Below, in pieces: positions 42,589 through 51,327 of a stretch of 64,000 nucleotides of DNA. The notes under the pieces were generated by a model. The model had not been told where the DNA came from. It saw nothing but the letters and a program-made list of their open reading frames with translations, and did no database searches. A program made the translations under genes and the position numbers. This stretch comes from Yoonia sp. I 8.24 (GTDB taxonomy: Bacteria; Pseudomonadota; Alphaproteobacteria; Rhodobacterales; Rhodobacteraceae). Where the stretch lies: contig NZ_JACXGQ010000003.1 of assembly GCF_022096995.1 (NCBI RefSeq), positions 124,001 to 188,000 of the forward strand. The letters run 5' to 3'. Position 1 is the stretch's first letter; each line of letters begins with the position of its first letter.

Positions 42589-43860
42589 GTGGATACTAGA
42601 GACCAGACAAATCTGCCGTCGCCGGAAGCCAGCCAACCCCAGAGCGAGAGCATCCCGAAGCAATCATTGAAGCAGGTGGTCGGATTTGGTGCGATTTTGG
42701 CATGGAATTACGTTGGGTATGTTGTGACCTCCGCGCTGTCGTTTATTGCCCTCCCTCTGTCGGCACGTGCATCGCGCCGTTTCGCGCGCAGCGCTGCCAA
42801 GCGCGACCCAAAAATCGCGACTCCCAGAAATATCGCTGCCATCTTATCCTCGCAAAGGTTTCAGCCTGCATTCTGTCTTGGGGCCCATGGGACTGCGATA
42901 ACGCGCGTCGGCGCGGCGCGGTCTTACCTAAGCCAAATCCATTCAGGCGTTGATCCGCGCAAACCAGAGCCCGGATTTCACCCGCTTCTATTCGCGCAAG
43001 ACATGGCGCAGGATATTTCAGAGCGCGACGACCCCTATACAAAATTCCTGCAACTTGATTGCCCTGAAGGGGCATGGCAGTTTCCGGTCATCACAGGTGG
43101 CAACGCCCAGCCAGTAAAAGGTGGTTTGACCGACCTTAAGGTGGCCTTGCATGTGCATGCCTACTACATTGACCAACTGCCGGATATCCTTGCTCGGCTA
43201 TCCATCAACCAGCATCAGCCTGACCTATTTGTCAGTACCCGTAGTGAAGCCGATGCAATGCATGCGGGCGAAACCCTTGCCAATTATGCCGGACAGGTCA
43301 TCGAAATTACGACGTTCCCCAATGTTGGCCGCGATATTGGGCCGATGCTGACGGGATTTGGCCCCCAATTGATCCGCGACTACGACGTGATCGGCCATGT
43401 GCATACGAAGAGAAGCTTGTTTTCGAAAAATGATACATGGGTTGCCAACTGGGTTGAACTCGCGTTTTCTAATATGCTTGGTGGTACGCCGGCCGGACCA
43501 ATGATTGACCGGGTCCTTATGGCAATGGCTGCGGACGCGCAGGTTGGGATGGTCTACCCAGAGGATCCACATATTCCGGGGTGGGGGAAGAATGCGGATG
43601 CGGCCAAAGAAATCGCGGCAAAGCTGAACTGCGGGCCATTGCCCGATGCGTTCAATTTCCCTGTAGGCACGATGTTTTGGGCGCGGTCGGGTGCGCTTGG
43701 GCCTTTTGTTGAACTGGGGCTTTCATGGTCCGATTACCCGGCCGAGCCAATCGCAAATGATGGCACGATGCTACATGCGCTCGAACGGTTGTTCGGCGCG
43801 GTTCCAACGCAAATGGGATGGAAAACGCAGGTGACCCATACGCCCGGTATTTACCGCTAG
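42589..43860 (+). CDS. RgpF-like rhamnan synthesis protein
   Basis: A 423-residue protein with a probable transmembrane helix near residues 32-55 (GFGAILAWNYVGYVVTSALS). The conserved rhamnan-F domain follows: VALHVHAYYIDQLPDILARL, then FPNVGRDIGPMLTGFGPQL and YDVIGHVHTKRSLFSKNDTW. The later FNFPVGTMFWARSGAL fits the same family. It probably assembles or modifies the rhamnose polymer at the membrane, using dTDP-rhamnose from the adjacent divergent rfb operon. GTG 42589 is the furthest start; the ribosome site is not strong. It converges on the sulfotransferase-like gene at 43868. Confidence 0.82.
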   Translation: MDTRDQTNLPSPEASQPQSESIPKQSLKQVVGFGAILAWNYVGYVVTSALSFIALPLSARASRRFARSAAKRDPKIATPRNIAAILSSQRFQPAFCLGAHGTAITRVGAARSYLSQIHSGVDPRKPEPGFHPLLFAQDMAQDISERDDPYTKFLQLDCPEGAWQFPVITGGNAQPVKGGLTDLKVALHVHAYYIDQLPDILARLSINQHQPDLFVSTRSEADAMHAGETLANYAGQVIEITTFPNVGRDIGPMLTGFGPQLIRDYDVIGHVHTKRSLFSKNDTWVANWVELAFSNMLGGTPAGPMIDRVLMAMAADAQVGMVYPEDPHIPGWGKNADAAKEIAAKLNCGPLPDAFNFPVGTMFWARSGALGPFVELGLSWSDYPAEPIANDGTMLHALERLFGAVPTQMGWKTQVTHTPGIYR

Positions 43861-43867
43861 CCTATTC

Positions 43868-45013
43868 TCAAGAATATTTGCGCCCTTCGTAGCGGCCATT
43901 GCTCAGATAGTGTTTCACAGGGTCGACCCCGGCGGCCTCAACATCTGGGTTTAAGAGAAGGTAGACCAATGGATCAAAGCCTGTTGGTAGCGCCTTGTTC
44001 GGCACAAACTTGGGTCTGTTCAGTTCCATCTCCATGGCCTCGCGTATCGTCTCAAAGAGCGGTGTTAAGTCTTCCAGACGATATGTGTCGTCACTTGTTT
44101 GGTCATAATCACGCGGATGATTGCGTAGCTGTTCGTCTGCAGGCAGCTTTCCATTTAATGTCGCGATTGCGCCAGATAAGTAGTCAAGCAGAATGCGGTC
44201 GACCTCTCTGAAATAGGGGTCTTTGATGGGATCAGTTTGCGCACGAAAGCGTTTAATCAACAGCGCCTTAAGCACCGATGATCCAATGTGTTTGTTTGTT
44301 GTGATGATTTGACTGGCTTGGCGATAGGAAACGGATGGGTTGCTAAGGCGATCCTTGGGGTGGACTCGTTGGAATTTTGCCGCATCAATCCCCATTTCAC
44401 GCAACATCGGGGCGAAGATGTCTTTGCGGTGAACGTCGTAGTTGATGATCCGCACGTCGAAGCCTGTCGTGATGTAGCGCGCGACATTCATGGTAACTCT
44501 GTCTGATTGGCCTGAAACGATGAGAGCAATGCGTTCGCTAAGGCTATGGTGCGATTTGCCCGTTTTTACGCGTTGCTTCCATGCAGATATGGCTTGATCA
44601 TAGGGATCACGCACATAGGCGACCAGAGTGACCCTATTTTCGCGTTCAAGCTTGCGAAGGATGTCTGATGCCTTGTCGAAGTCTAGGTTCGAAATGGCTT
44701 CAGAGCTGAAAAGCACTTTGTCGCAATCCGCTTCTGCGAGTCCTTTGCCGATAATTTGCTCAAACCAAACTAGATCAGTGCGGTTGACCCCATTTTGAAA
44801 GGTTGGGACACCTTTCCGTTCTATAATGTGCACCATATTTCCAGTGCACACGCCTGAGGAAATGGTCCCTAAGCTCTCTGGAAACGGATAGGAAATGCCT
44901 TGATCGGCGAGGGCTTTGGCGTTGATCGTCAGGCATTCTTGCAGAGCTGATGACCCCGTCTTGGGAAGTCCAATATGCAGAAAGATATGTCGTTTTTTCA
45001 ACGGCGCCCCCAA
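43868..45013 (-). CDS. sulfotransferase-like protein with NPDV/EGR tail
   Basis: About 381 residues. The N-terminal HIFLHIGLPKTGSSALQECL is the PAPS-loop pattern with the lysine retained, and LVAYVRDPYDQAISAWKQRV carries the R-D-P segment of the 3'-phosphate site. After a helical middle, the last 37 residues contain FDPLVYLLLNPDVEAAGVDP and HYLSNGRYEGRKYS. A closely similar tail ends the fusion protein at 35682. The start is TTG 45013 (or the TTG four codons later); no ATG fits. Likely decorates the rhamnose-containing glycan with sulfate, judged by location. Confidence 0.7.
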   Translation of the reverse strand: MGAPLKKRHIFLHIGLPKTGSSALQECLTINAKALADQGISYPFPESLGTISSGVCTGNMVHIIERKGVPTFQNGVNRTDLVWFEQIIGKGLAEADCDKVLFSSEAISNLDFDKASDILRKLERENRVTLVAYVRDPYDQAISAWKQRVKTGKSHHSLSERIALIVSGQSDRVTMNVARYITTGFDVRIINYDVHRKDIFAPMLREMGIDAAKFQRVHPKDRLSNPSVSYRQASQIITTNKHIGSSVLKALLIKRFRAQTDPIKDPYFREVDRILLDYLSGAIATLNGKLPADEQLRNHPRDYDQTSDDTYRLEDLTPLFETIREAMEMELNRPKFVPNKALPTGFDPLVYLLLNPDVEAAGVDPVKHYLSNGRYEGRKYS

Positions 45014-45235
45014 GTTGATATCGTGCAGGTCACTGGCTTTGCGCCGAATTCCTTAAGCGCGCTTAGTAACTGATAGACTAGTGGCTCGCGTGAAGGCAAA
45101 CCAGTTCTGTTGGCTGCCACTTTTGAGTTCGTGCACGGGGCATTGCGCTCGGCGAGATTTTATAGGCTGTTTCGTCGTTGAACTCAAGCTGCCAGCCCAG
45201 TAGGGTTTTCCTGTCTTGAGGTCGAGGAGAGTGAC

Positions 45236-45901
45236 ATGTGTGGGCGCTTCATTGATCCGGCTGTGCGCGGCACTGACCAAGAGCATAGCGAGACGCTTGT
45301 TGATCCGTTTCCCAATAACCCCGTCATCGTTCCGCCGCAGGGCCCACGGCGGTATAATGTTGCCCCGACACAGGACATTTTGATCATTGCAAAATCGCCG
45401 CTTGTTGCGCTGCGGGCGCGCTGGTGGCTTGTGCCATCATGGCACGACGGCGCGTTAAAGGATTGGAAGGCCACAACATTTAATGCACGTATCGAAGAGG
45501 CCGCGCAAAAGCCTAGCTTTCGCGCAGTCTGGCGGCATGGACGGTGCCTGATCCCCGCCGGTGGGTATTACGAGTGGAAAACGACAGAGGGTCGCAAGAC
45601 GCCGCACGCTGTCTTGTCGCACAGCAATGAGCCGACGCTTTGGTTTGCGGGGTTGGCGTCGCGTTGGCGCGATATGTTAACCTGTACAATGATGACCCGT
45701 GTTGCAAATGCAGATACCAAAGATTTGCATCACCGGATGCCCGTGGTCTTGGATCAAGATGAACGTGCCGCGTGGCTCGCAGGAAGCGACGCGGTGGCAG
45801 GGTTCGGAGAAACGGCGCGGTTGCGACATTATGCCGTGGCGCGCTTTGACAGCCGCCAAGAGGGGGCCGACTTGATCGCGCCAGCATCAATGCAGCAATA
45901 G
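45236..45901 (+). CDS. HMCES/YedK-type SOS response-associated peptidase
   Basis: A 221-residue SRAP protein. The invariant N-terminal Met-Cys-Gly-Arg-Phe (Cys2 becomes the catalytic nucleophile after Met removal) is followed by RRYNVAPTQDILI, FNARIEEA, CLIPAGGYYEWK and HHRMPVVLD. It forms a covalent thiazolidine crosslink with abasic sites in single-stranded DNA, shielding them. No LexA-type box is evident in the 220 nt upstream. It stands alone at the edge of the polysaccharide region. Confidence 0.93.
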   Translation: MCGRFIDPAVRGTDQEHSETLVDPFPNNPVIVPPQGPRRYNVAPTQDILIIAKSPLVALRARWWLVPSWHDGALKDWKATTFNARIEEAAQKPSFRAVWRHGRCLIPAGGYYEWKTTEGRKTPHAVLSHSNEPTLWFAGLASRWRDMLTCTMMTRVANADTKDLHHRMPVVLDQDERAAWLAGSDAVAGFGETARLRHYAVARFDSRQEGADLIAPASMQQ

Positions 45902-45984
45902 GGTGCCGAAATTCCAGCGAAGCGCTCTTGTTTGGTGGGGCGTACCGTGCCAACCTTTGATTGTATTTTAAGAAAGGATATTCC

Positions 45985-48900
45985 ATGGCTCGGTCTTTGA
46001 AGTCGCTTATTTTTGCGATTGCTACCATTTTTGCAGGCGGCGTCGCAGCCCAAGAGCAGGTCCCGGTGGCGCGGACAATATATGAACGCGGTGTTGATCT
46101 TGTCGGAACGGATTTAGCACAAATTTTTGATACAACGGCCGCAGCCTGCGAGGCGGCTTGTTTAAACAATAACGCCTGCACGGCGTTTACGTTCAACCAA
46201 CGCTCAAACGCGTGTTTCCCAAAGACAAATGTCACCGATTTTTTGCCATTTGAGGGGGCGCTGTCAGCGCGGGTCTATGCGACTGACCCTGCGGTTTTGG
46301 CCGGGGCCACTGCGCGCATGGCCGAGCTCAATTTCTTACGGGGCGGCGATTTCGAAGCAGCGGCGAATTTAACCCGCCTGTCGAACCAACCGATCCGCAA
46401 TGCGACGCAGTCCCAGCGCGCGGCGTGGGATCGGGCCTTGGCAACTGATTTGGCGAACGACTGGATTGCTTTTGGTCGGAACGCGGGTGTTTCAAATAGC
46501 CGCGTGACCGGTATGGCTTTGCCGGCCTACGTTAAGGCCTATTTGCGGTCGCTTGATCTGCAAACTCGGCGTGCGGCGGCGATGTCGCTGGCTTATGCGC
46601 TTGAAGATGCAGGGCGTGGTCGTCGGATGATTGACGCGTTGCGGCTTGCGCAAGCGTTGCGCTTTGATCGCGAAACCGAAGTGCAGCTGGACGAAGCGAT
46701 TGGAAAATATGGGTTCCGGGTGGTCGACACCAAGGTTGAAAGTGATAGCGCAACCCCCCGTATTTGCGCCGTTTTTAACGAAGAATTGATAAATGCGGGC
46801 ACTGATTACACGCCGTTTGTGCAATTGCCACAGACACAATTGGTCGTCACGGTTAGCGATGGGCAGCTTTGCGTTGATGGGGTCGAACACGGTGAACGTT
46901 ACCGGATTATTCTGCGCAATGGCTTGCCCGCCGCGAGCGGCGAAACGCTGACTTACCCTGTTGAGATCACGCTTTATGTGCGCGACCGCGCGCCGTCTTT
47001 GCGGTTTGCCAGCAGCGCCTATGTGTTGCCCCGCATGGGCGATATTGCGATCCCGCTGGAAACTGTAAACATGTCGCAAGTGGATCTGAGCCTGAGCCGG
47101 ATCGACGACCGTAACTTAATGCGCACGATCCAATCTGGCCTGATGGACCGGAGCGTGTCGCGGTACGGCGGGGATTTGTCGACTGAAATTGGGACAAGCA
47201 TCTGGTCAGGCACGGCAGATGTGGCCCAAGAATTAAATCGTGATATGCTGACCCGTCTGCCACTTGGGGACGTGTTGATCGACGAACCTGCAGGGCTTTA
47301 TGCGCTCACCGCTCGTAGCAGTAGCGATAGCGATGAAATCGGCACGACGACACAGTGGTTTGTGCTATCGGATATCGGGGTGGCGACCTATTTGGGCAAT
47401 GACGGGCTGACGGTCGCTGCGCGTGGTCTTGGCGACGCATTGTCCATCGCTGATGCGCAGGTGACATTGGTGTCGCGCAGCAATGCCGTCTTGGCCGAGG
47501 CGCAAACAGGGGCCGATGGTGTTGCACAGTTTGCGGCGGGACTGACCCGCGGCACAGGTGGTAATGCGCCCGCATTGGTGACCGTGGCCTTGGGCGACGA
47601 TATGACGTTTTTGTCACTGACAGATGCAGCCTTTGATCTGTCTGATCGCGGCGTCGAAGGGCGTGAACCAAGCCAACCGATTGATGTGTTTATGGCCACG
47701 GATCGCGGTGCATACCGCGCTGGTGATACGATCCACCTGACGGCCTTGACGCGGGATCAAACCGCACTGGGGCTGGATGGCATTCCGCTCACAGCGGTAC
47801 TGATCCGCCCGGACGGGGTGGAATACAGCCGCCAGATTTCGACGGATGATCGCGCTGGCGGGCATGTATTTGCGTTGCCCGTGGCGTCGACCGCACCGCG
47901 CGGCACTTGGCGGATCAGCGTTCAGGCGGGTGCAGATAACGGGTCATTGGCCCAAACCACCGTATTGGTCGAAGATTTCCTGCCTGAGCGTATCGATTTT
48001 GACTTGGCATTGCCGGATGCTATCCGGCTGGGTGATACGCCAAACTTACGTGTCGATGCGCGCTATCTGTTTGGTGCGATCGGGGCTGATTTGGATGTCG
48101 AAGGCGAGGCCTTGTTGTACGCCGCCAATAGCCTGGATGGGTTTCCCGGCTACCGCTTTGGTCAGTATGACGCCCGTTTTGACGGTCAGCTGAATTATCT
48201 TGATGGCGGCGTGACCAATGGCGAAGGGATTGCAAATCTACCCGTTGCTCTGCCCGATGTTGATGCGTCACAGCCGCTCGAATTGCGGGTCACTGCGCGG
48301 GTCAAAGAAGGCTCTGGTCGCCCGGTTGAGCGACAGATTACTGTGCCCGTACTGCCTGATCAGCCGATGATCGGGATCAAACCGCTGTTTGACGGGGTGA
48401 TCAGTGAAGACAGCACCGCCCCATTTGAGTTGATCGCGCTGAACCCCGATATGACGGGTGCCGATATGCGGGTGCAATGGACCGTCAATAAGGTGCGTAC
48501 CCGGTACCAATGGTACCGTCTGCATGATCGCTGGCACTGGGAACCCACGACAACCCGGACACGCATTGCCACGGGTGAAGCCACGCTTGGCACCCTGCCA
48601 ACGCGGGTTGAGGCGAATGTCGAATGGGGCCAGCATGAGATCGTCGTCGAGGCCGTCGGCGGTAGCTACGTCGCGGCATCTGATGAGTTTTACGCAGGTT
48701 GGTATGCGCCAGCATCCGCAGATGACACGCCAGATTTGCTTGAAGCCTCGCTTGACGCGCCCGCATATGCAGTGGGTGACACGGCAACGTTCCGTGTGGT
48801 GCCGCGTTATGCGGGCCAAGCGGTGGTAACGGTGATGTCGGATCGCTTGATTAGCATGAAAACCGTTCCCGTGACTGAAGGCGAAAACTTGATTACTTTG

Positions 48901-51327
48901 CCTGTGACCGAAGAATGGGGCGCAGGCGCCTATGTCAGTGCGTCGGTCATTCGACCGATGTCCGTGGCTGAAAACCGCAACCCAAGCCGCGCGCTTGGGC
49001 TTGGCTATGCGCAGGTTGATCCCGGCGATAAGGCGTTGCACGTGTCCTTGCAGGCACCCACGACAATGCAGCCGCGCGGACCAATGGATATTGCGGTGCA
49101 GGTTGATGGGGTGCGCGCTGGTGAAACAGCATACGTCACCTTGGCCGCCGTTGATTTGGGTATCTTGAATTTGACGGGCTTTGAAACGCCTGATCCGCAA
49201 GGTTACTACTTTGGGCAACGTAAGCTAGGTGTTGAAATTCGCGACGTCTATGGCCGTTTGATTGACGGGTTGAACGGCGCGATGGGCAATGTGCGTTCGG
49301 GCGGGGACGCTGTCTCCGCTGCCGGCATGCAAAGCCCGCCACCGACCGAGGAACTTGTCACCTACTTCACAGGCCCCGTAACTGTCGATGCGAACGGGCA
49401 AGCGCAAGTGCGCTTTGATTTGCCAGCCTTCAACGGCACGATCCGGTTGATGGCAATCGCATGGTCGGACACAGGCGTTGGCCAAGCCGTACAAGACGTG
49501 ATCGTGCGCGACCCAGTTGTTTTAACCGCCAGCGTGCCGCGTTTCTTGGCACCGGGTGACCAAAGCCGGGTGCTGTTGGAAATCGTCCATGCGGACGGGC
49601 CTTCAGGCGACATTGGCTTGCAGATTGCGGCCAATGGGCTTGGGCTTGTCTCTCAAATCCCGTCTTCCTTCTCTTTGGCAGAAGGCGGCAAACAGGTGTT
49701 TGAAATTCCCTTCGCGGCCTTTGACGTCGGTAATCATAGTATCGATATCACGCTCACGACGCCTGATGGGCGCGCACTGGTGAAATCGTTGAATGTACCC
49801 GTTGTCGTCAACGATCCCGAGGTCAGCCGTATCAGCCGGTTTAGCCTTGGGGCAGGGCGCAGCTTTATCTTTGATGATGATGTCTTTGCGGGGTTGGTGA
49901 ATGGTACCGGTAAGGCGACGCTTTCGGCTGGGCCGCTTGCGCGGTTTGATGCGCCGGGGCTGCTCAATACGCTTGATCGCTACCCCTATGGTTGCACCGA
50001 ACAGATCACATCGCGGGCGATGCCGCTGTTGTATCTGGATGGGGTTGCTGCGGCGATGGGGCTTGCAACGCGCGATACGATCCAAGAACGGGTCACGCAA
50101 GCGATTGCTGAAGTGACCTCTAATCAATCGGCAAACGGGGCCTTTGGGCTCTGGCGGCCAAGCTCGGGTGATCTGTGGCTTGATGCCTATGTCACTGACT
50201 TCCTGACCCGCGCGCGGCTTGCGGGCTATGCGGTGCCCGATGTGGCTTATGGCAACGCGGTCGCGAACCTGCGTAACGCGGTCAACTATTACCCTGACTT
50301 TGATGAAGGCGGTACTGATCTGGCCTATGCGCTGTTTGTGCTGGCCCGCGAAGGCGAGGCGGCCGTCGGTGATTTGCGTTATTATGCGGATCAAAAAGCC
50401 GATGCGTTTACATCGCCTTTGGCCATCGCGCAGGTTGGGGCTGCCTTGGCACAATATGGTGATCAGCCACGTGCAGATGCGATGTTTGCCCGTGCTGGGC
50501 GCGTGTTATTTGCGCGAATCGCTGCCGAAGAGCGCCGTTTGTGGCGCAGTGACTATGGCACCTACCGTCGGGATACGGCGGCCGTCCTCGCACTCGCGGT
50601 TGAGGCGGGCAGCAACGCGATTGACCGTGACCAATTGGTGCAGCGCATTGCCACTGATGCCAGCCATGTGTCTACGCAAGAAGCAGCATGGACGTTGCTT
50701 GCAGCCAATGCGCTTGTCGATGATTTGCGCACGACAGGTCTGACCATCGATGGGTTGCTACCTGATGGGCCTGTGGTTCAGTTGCGCGATGCGCAAACGG
50801 GTGCGGCACCGGTGACGATTACCAATACAGGGGTGCTGCCCACTGAAATCACGGTCACAACCTTTGGGGTGCCAAGCGAGCCTGAACCAGCAGGCGGCAA
50901 TGGCTATGCGATTGAACGGACCTATTTCACCACCGAAGGGCGCGAGGTCAATCTTGGGGACGTGGCTGTCGGCACGCGGCTGGTGACTGTGTTGACTGTG
51001 CGCCCGTTCGGGCGACAAGAGGCCCGGTTGATGGTCAACGACCCGCTTCCCGCCGGGTTCGAGATCGACAATCCAAACCTGCTGTCCGGCGGCGATATTC
51101 GTGCGCTTGACTGGATAGAATCGACCTATGCTGAAAACGCTGAATTCCGCAGTGATCGGTTCTTGGCGGCGGTTGATCGGCGCTCGGATGAACCGTTCCG
51201 ATTGGCTTATATCGTGCGGGCCGTTTCACCGGGCGATTTCTATCACCCAGCGGCCTCGGTTGAGGATATGTACCGCCCGCAAATGCGAGCCCGCACTGAT
51301 GCTGGAAAAGTCACGATTACCCCGTGA
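45985..51327 (+). CDS. bacterial alpha-2-macroglobulin with PAN-like N-terminal module
   Basis: A 1780-residue exported protease trap. The signal peptide is SLKSLIFAIATIFAGGVAAQ. A short cysteine-rich PAN/Apple-like segment (CEAACLNNNACTAFTFNQRS) lies near residues 45-75. MG-type beta domains follow, including ATDRGAYRAGDTIHLTALTR. The thioester motif C1337-T-E-Q1340 lies in YPYGCTEQITSRAMPLLYLD, and alpha-helical thioester-domain repeats and a receptor-like C-terminal part close the protein. YfhM/ECAM-type proteins trap proteases that enter the periplasm, and PBP1C repairs peptidoglycan. Its stop overlaps the pbpC start. ATG 45985 is chosen at the signal peptide. No lipobox cysteine is seen, unlike E. 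coli YfhM. Confidence 0.93.
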   Translation: MARSLKSLIFAIATIFAGGVAAQEQVPVARTIYERGVDLVGTDLAQIFDTTAAACEAACLNNNACTAFTFNQRSNACFPKTNVTDFLPFEGALSARVYATDPAVLAGATARMAELNFLRGGDFEAAANLTRLSNQPIRNATQSQRAAWDRALATDLANDWIAFGRNAGVSNSRVTGMALPAYVKAYLRSLDLQTRRAAAMSLAYALEDAGRGRRMIDALRLAQALRFDRETEVQLDEAIGKYGFRVVDTKVESDSATPRICAVFNEELINAGTDYTPFVQLPQTQLVVTVSDGQLCVDGVEHGERYRIILRNGLPAASGETLTYPVEITLYVRDRAPSLRFASSAYVLPRMGDIAIPLETVNMSQVDLSLSRIDDRNLMRTIQSGLMDRSVSRYGGDLSTEIGTSIWSGTADVAQELNRDMLTRLPLGDVLIDEPAGLYALTARSSSDSDEIGTTTQWFVLSDIGVATYLGNDGLTVAARGLGDALSIADAQVTLVSRSNAVLAEAQTGADGVAQFAAGLTRGTGGNAPALVTVALGDDMTFLSLTDAAFDLSDRGVEGREPSQPIDVFMATDRGAYRAGDTIHLTALTRDQTALGLDGIPLTAVLIRPDGVEYSRQISTDDRAGGHVFALPVASTAPRGTWRISVQAGADNGSLAQTTVLVEDFLPERIDFDLALPDAIRLGDTPNLRVDARYLFGAIGADLDVEGEALLYAANSLDGFPGYRFGQYDARFDGQLNYLDGGVTNGEGIANLPVALPDVDASQPLELRVTARVKEGSGRPVERQITVPVLPDQPMIGIKPLFDGVISEDSTAPFELIALNPDMTGADMRVQWTVNKVRTRYQWYRLHDRWHWEPTTTRTRIATGEATLGTLPTRVEANVEWGQHEIVVEAVGGSYVAASDEFYAGWYAPASADDTPDLLEASLDAPAYAVGDTATFRVVPRYAGQAVVTVMSDRLISMKTVPVTEGENLITLPVTEEWGAGAYVSASVIRPMSVAENRNPSRALGLGYAQVDPGDKALHVSLQAPTTMQPRGPMDIAVQVDGVRAGETAYVTLAAVDLGILNLTGFETPDPQGYYFGQRKLGVEIRDVYGRLIDGLNGAMGNVRSGGDAVSAAGMQSPPPTEELVTYFTGPVTVDANGQAQVRFDLPAFNGTIRLMAIAWSDTGVGQAVQDVIVRDPVVLTASVPRFLAPGDQSRVLLEIVHADGPSGDIGLQIAANGLGLVSQIPSSFSLAEGGKQVFEIPFAAFDVGNHSIDITLTTPDGRALVKSLNVPVVVNDPEVSRISRFSLGAGRSFIFDDDVFAGLVNGTGKATLSAGPLARFDAPGLLNTLDRYPYGCTEQITSRAMPLLYLDGVAAAMGLATRDTIQERVTQAIAEVTSNQSANGAFGLWRPSSGDLWLDAYVTDFLTRARLAGYAVPDVAYGNAVANLRNAVNYYPDFDEGGTDLAYALFVLAREGEAAVGDLRYYADQKADAFTSPLAIAQVGAALAQYGDQPRADAMFARAGRVLFARIAAEERRLWRSDYGTYRRDTAAVLALAVEAGSNAIDRDQLVQRIATDASHVSTQEAAWTLLAANALVDDLRTTGLTIDGLLPDGPVVQLRDAQTGAAPVTITNTGVLPTEITVTTFGVPSEPEPAGGNGYAIERTYFTTEGREVNLGDVAVGTRLVTVLTVRPFGRQEARLMVNDPLPAGFEIDNPNLLSGGDIRALDWIESTYAENAEFRSDRFLAAVDRRSDEPFRLAYIVRAVSPGDFYHPAASVEDMYRPQMRARTDAGKVTITP

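Noticed and set aside
45014..45235. LexA box upstream of the HMCES/YedK gene
   Set aside because: No GAAC-N7-GTTC or GTTC-N7-GTTC pattern could be found in the upstream region.
48268..50454. Two long minus-strand frames inside the alpha-2-macroglobulin gene
   Set aside because: They are mirror frames of a GC-biased coding strand. The plus strand carries the thioester and MG domains continuously.
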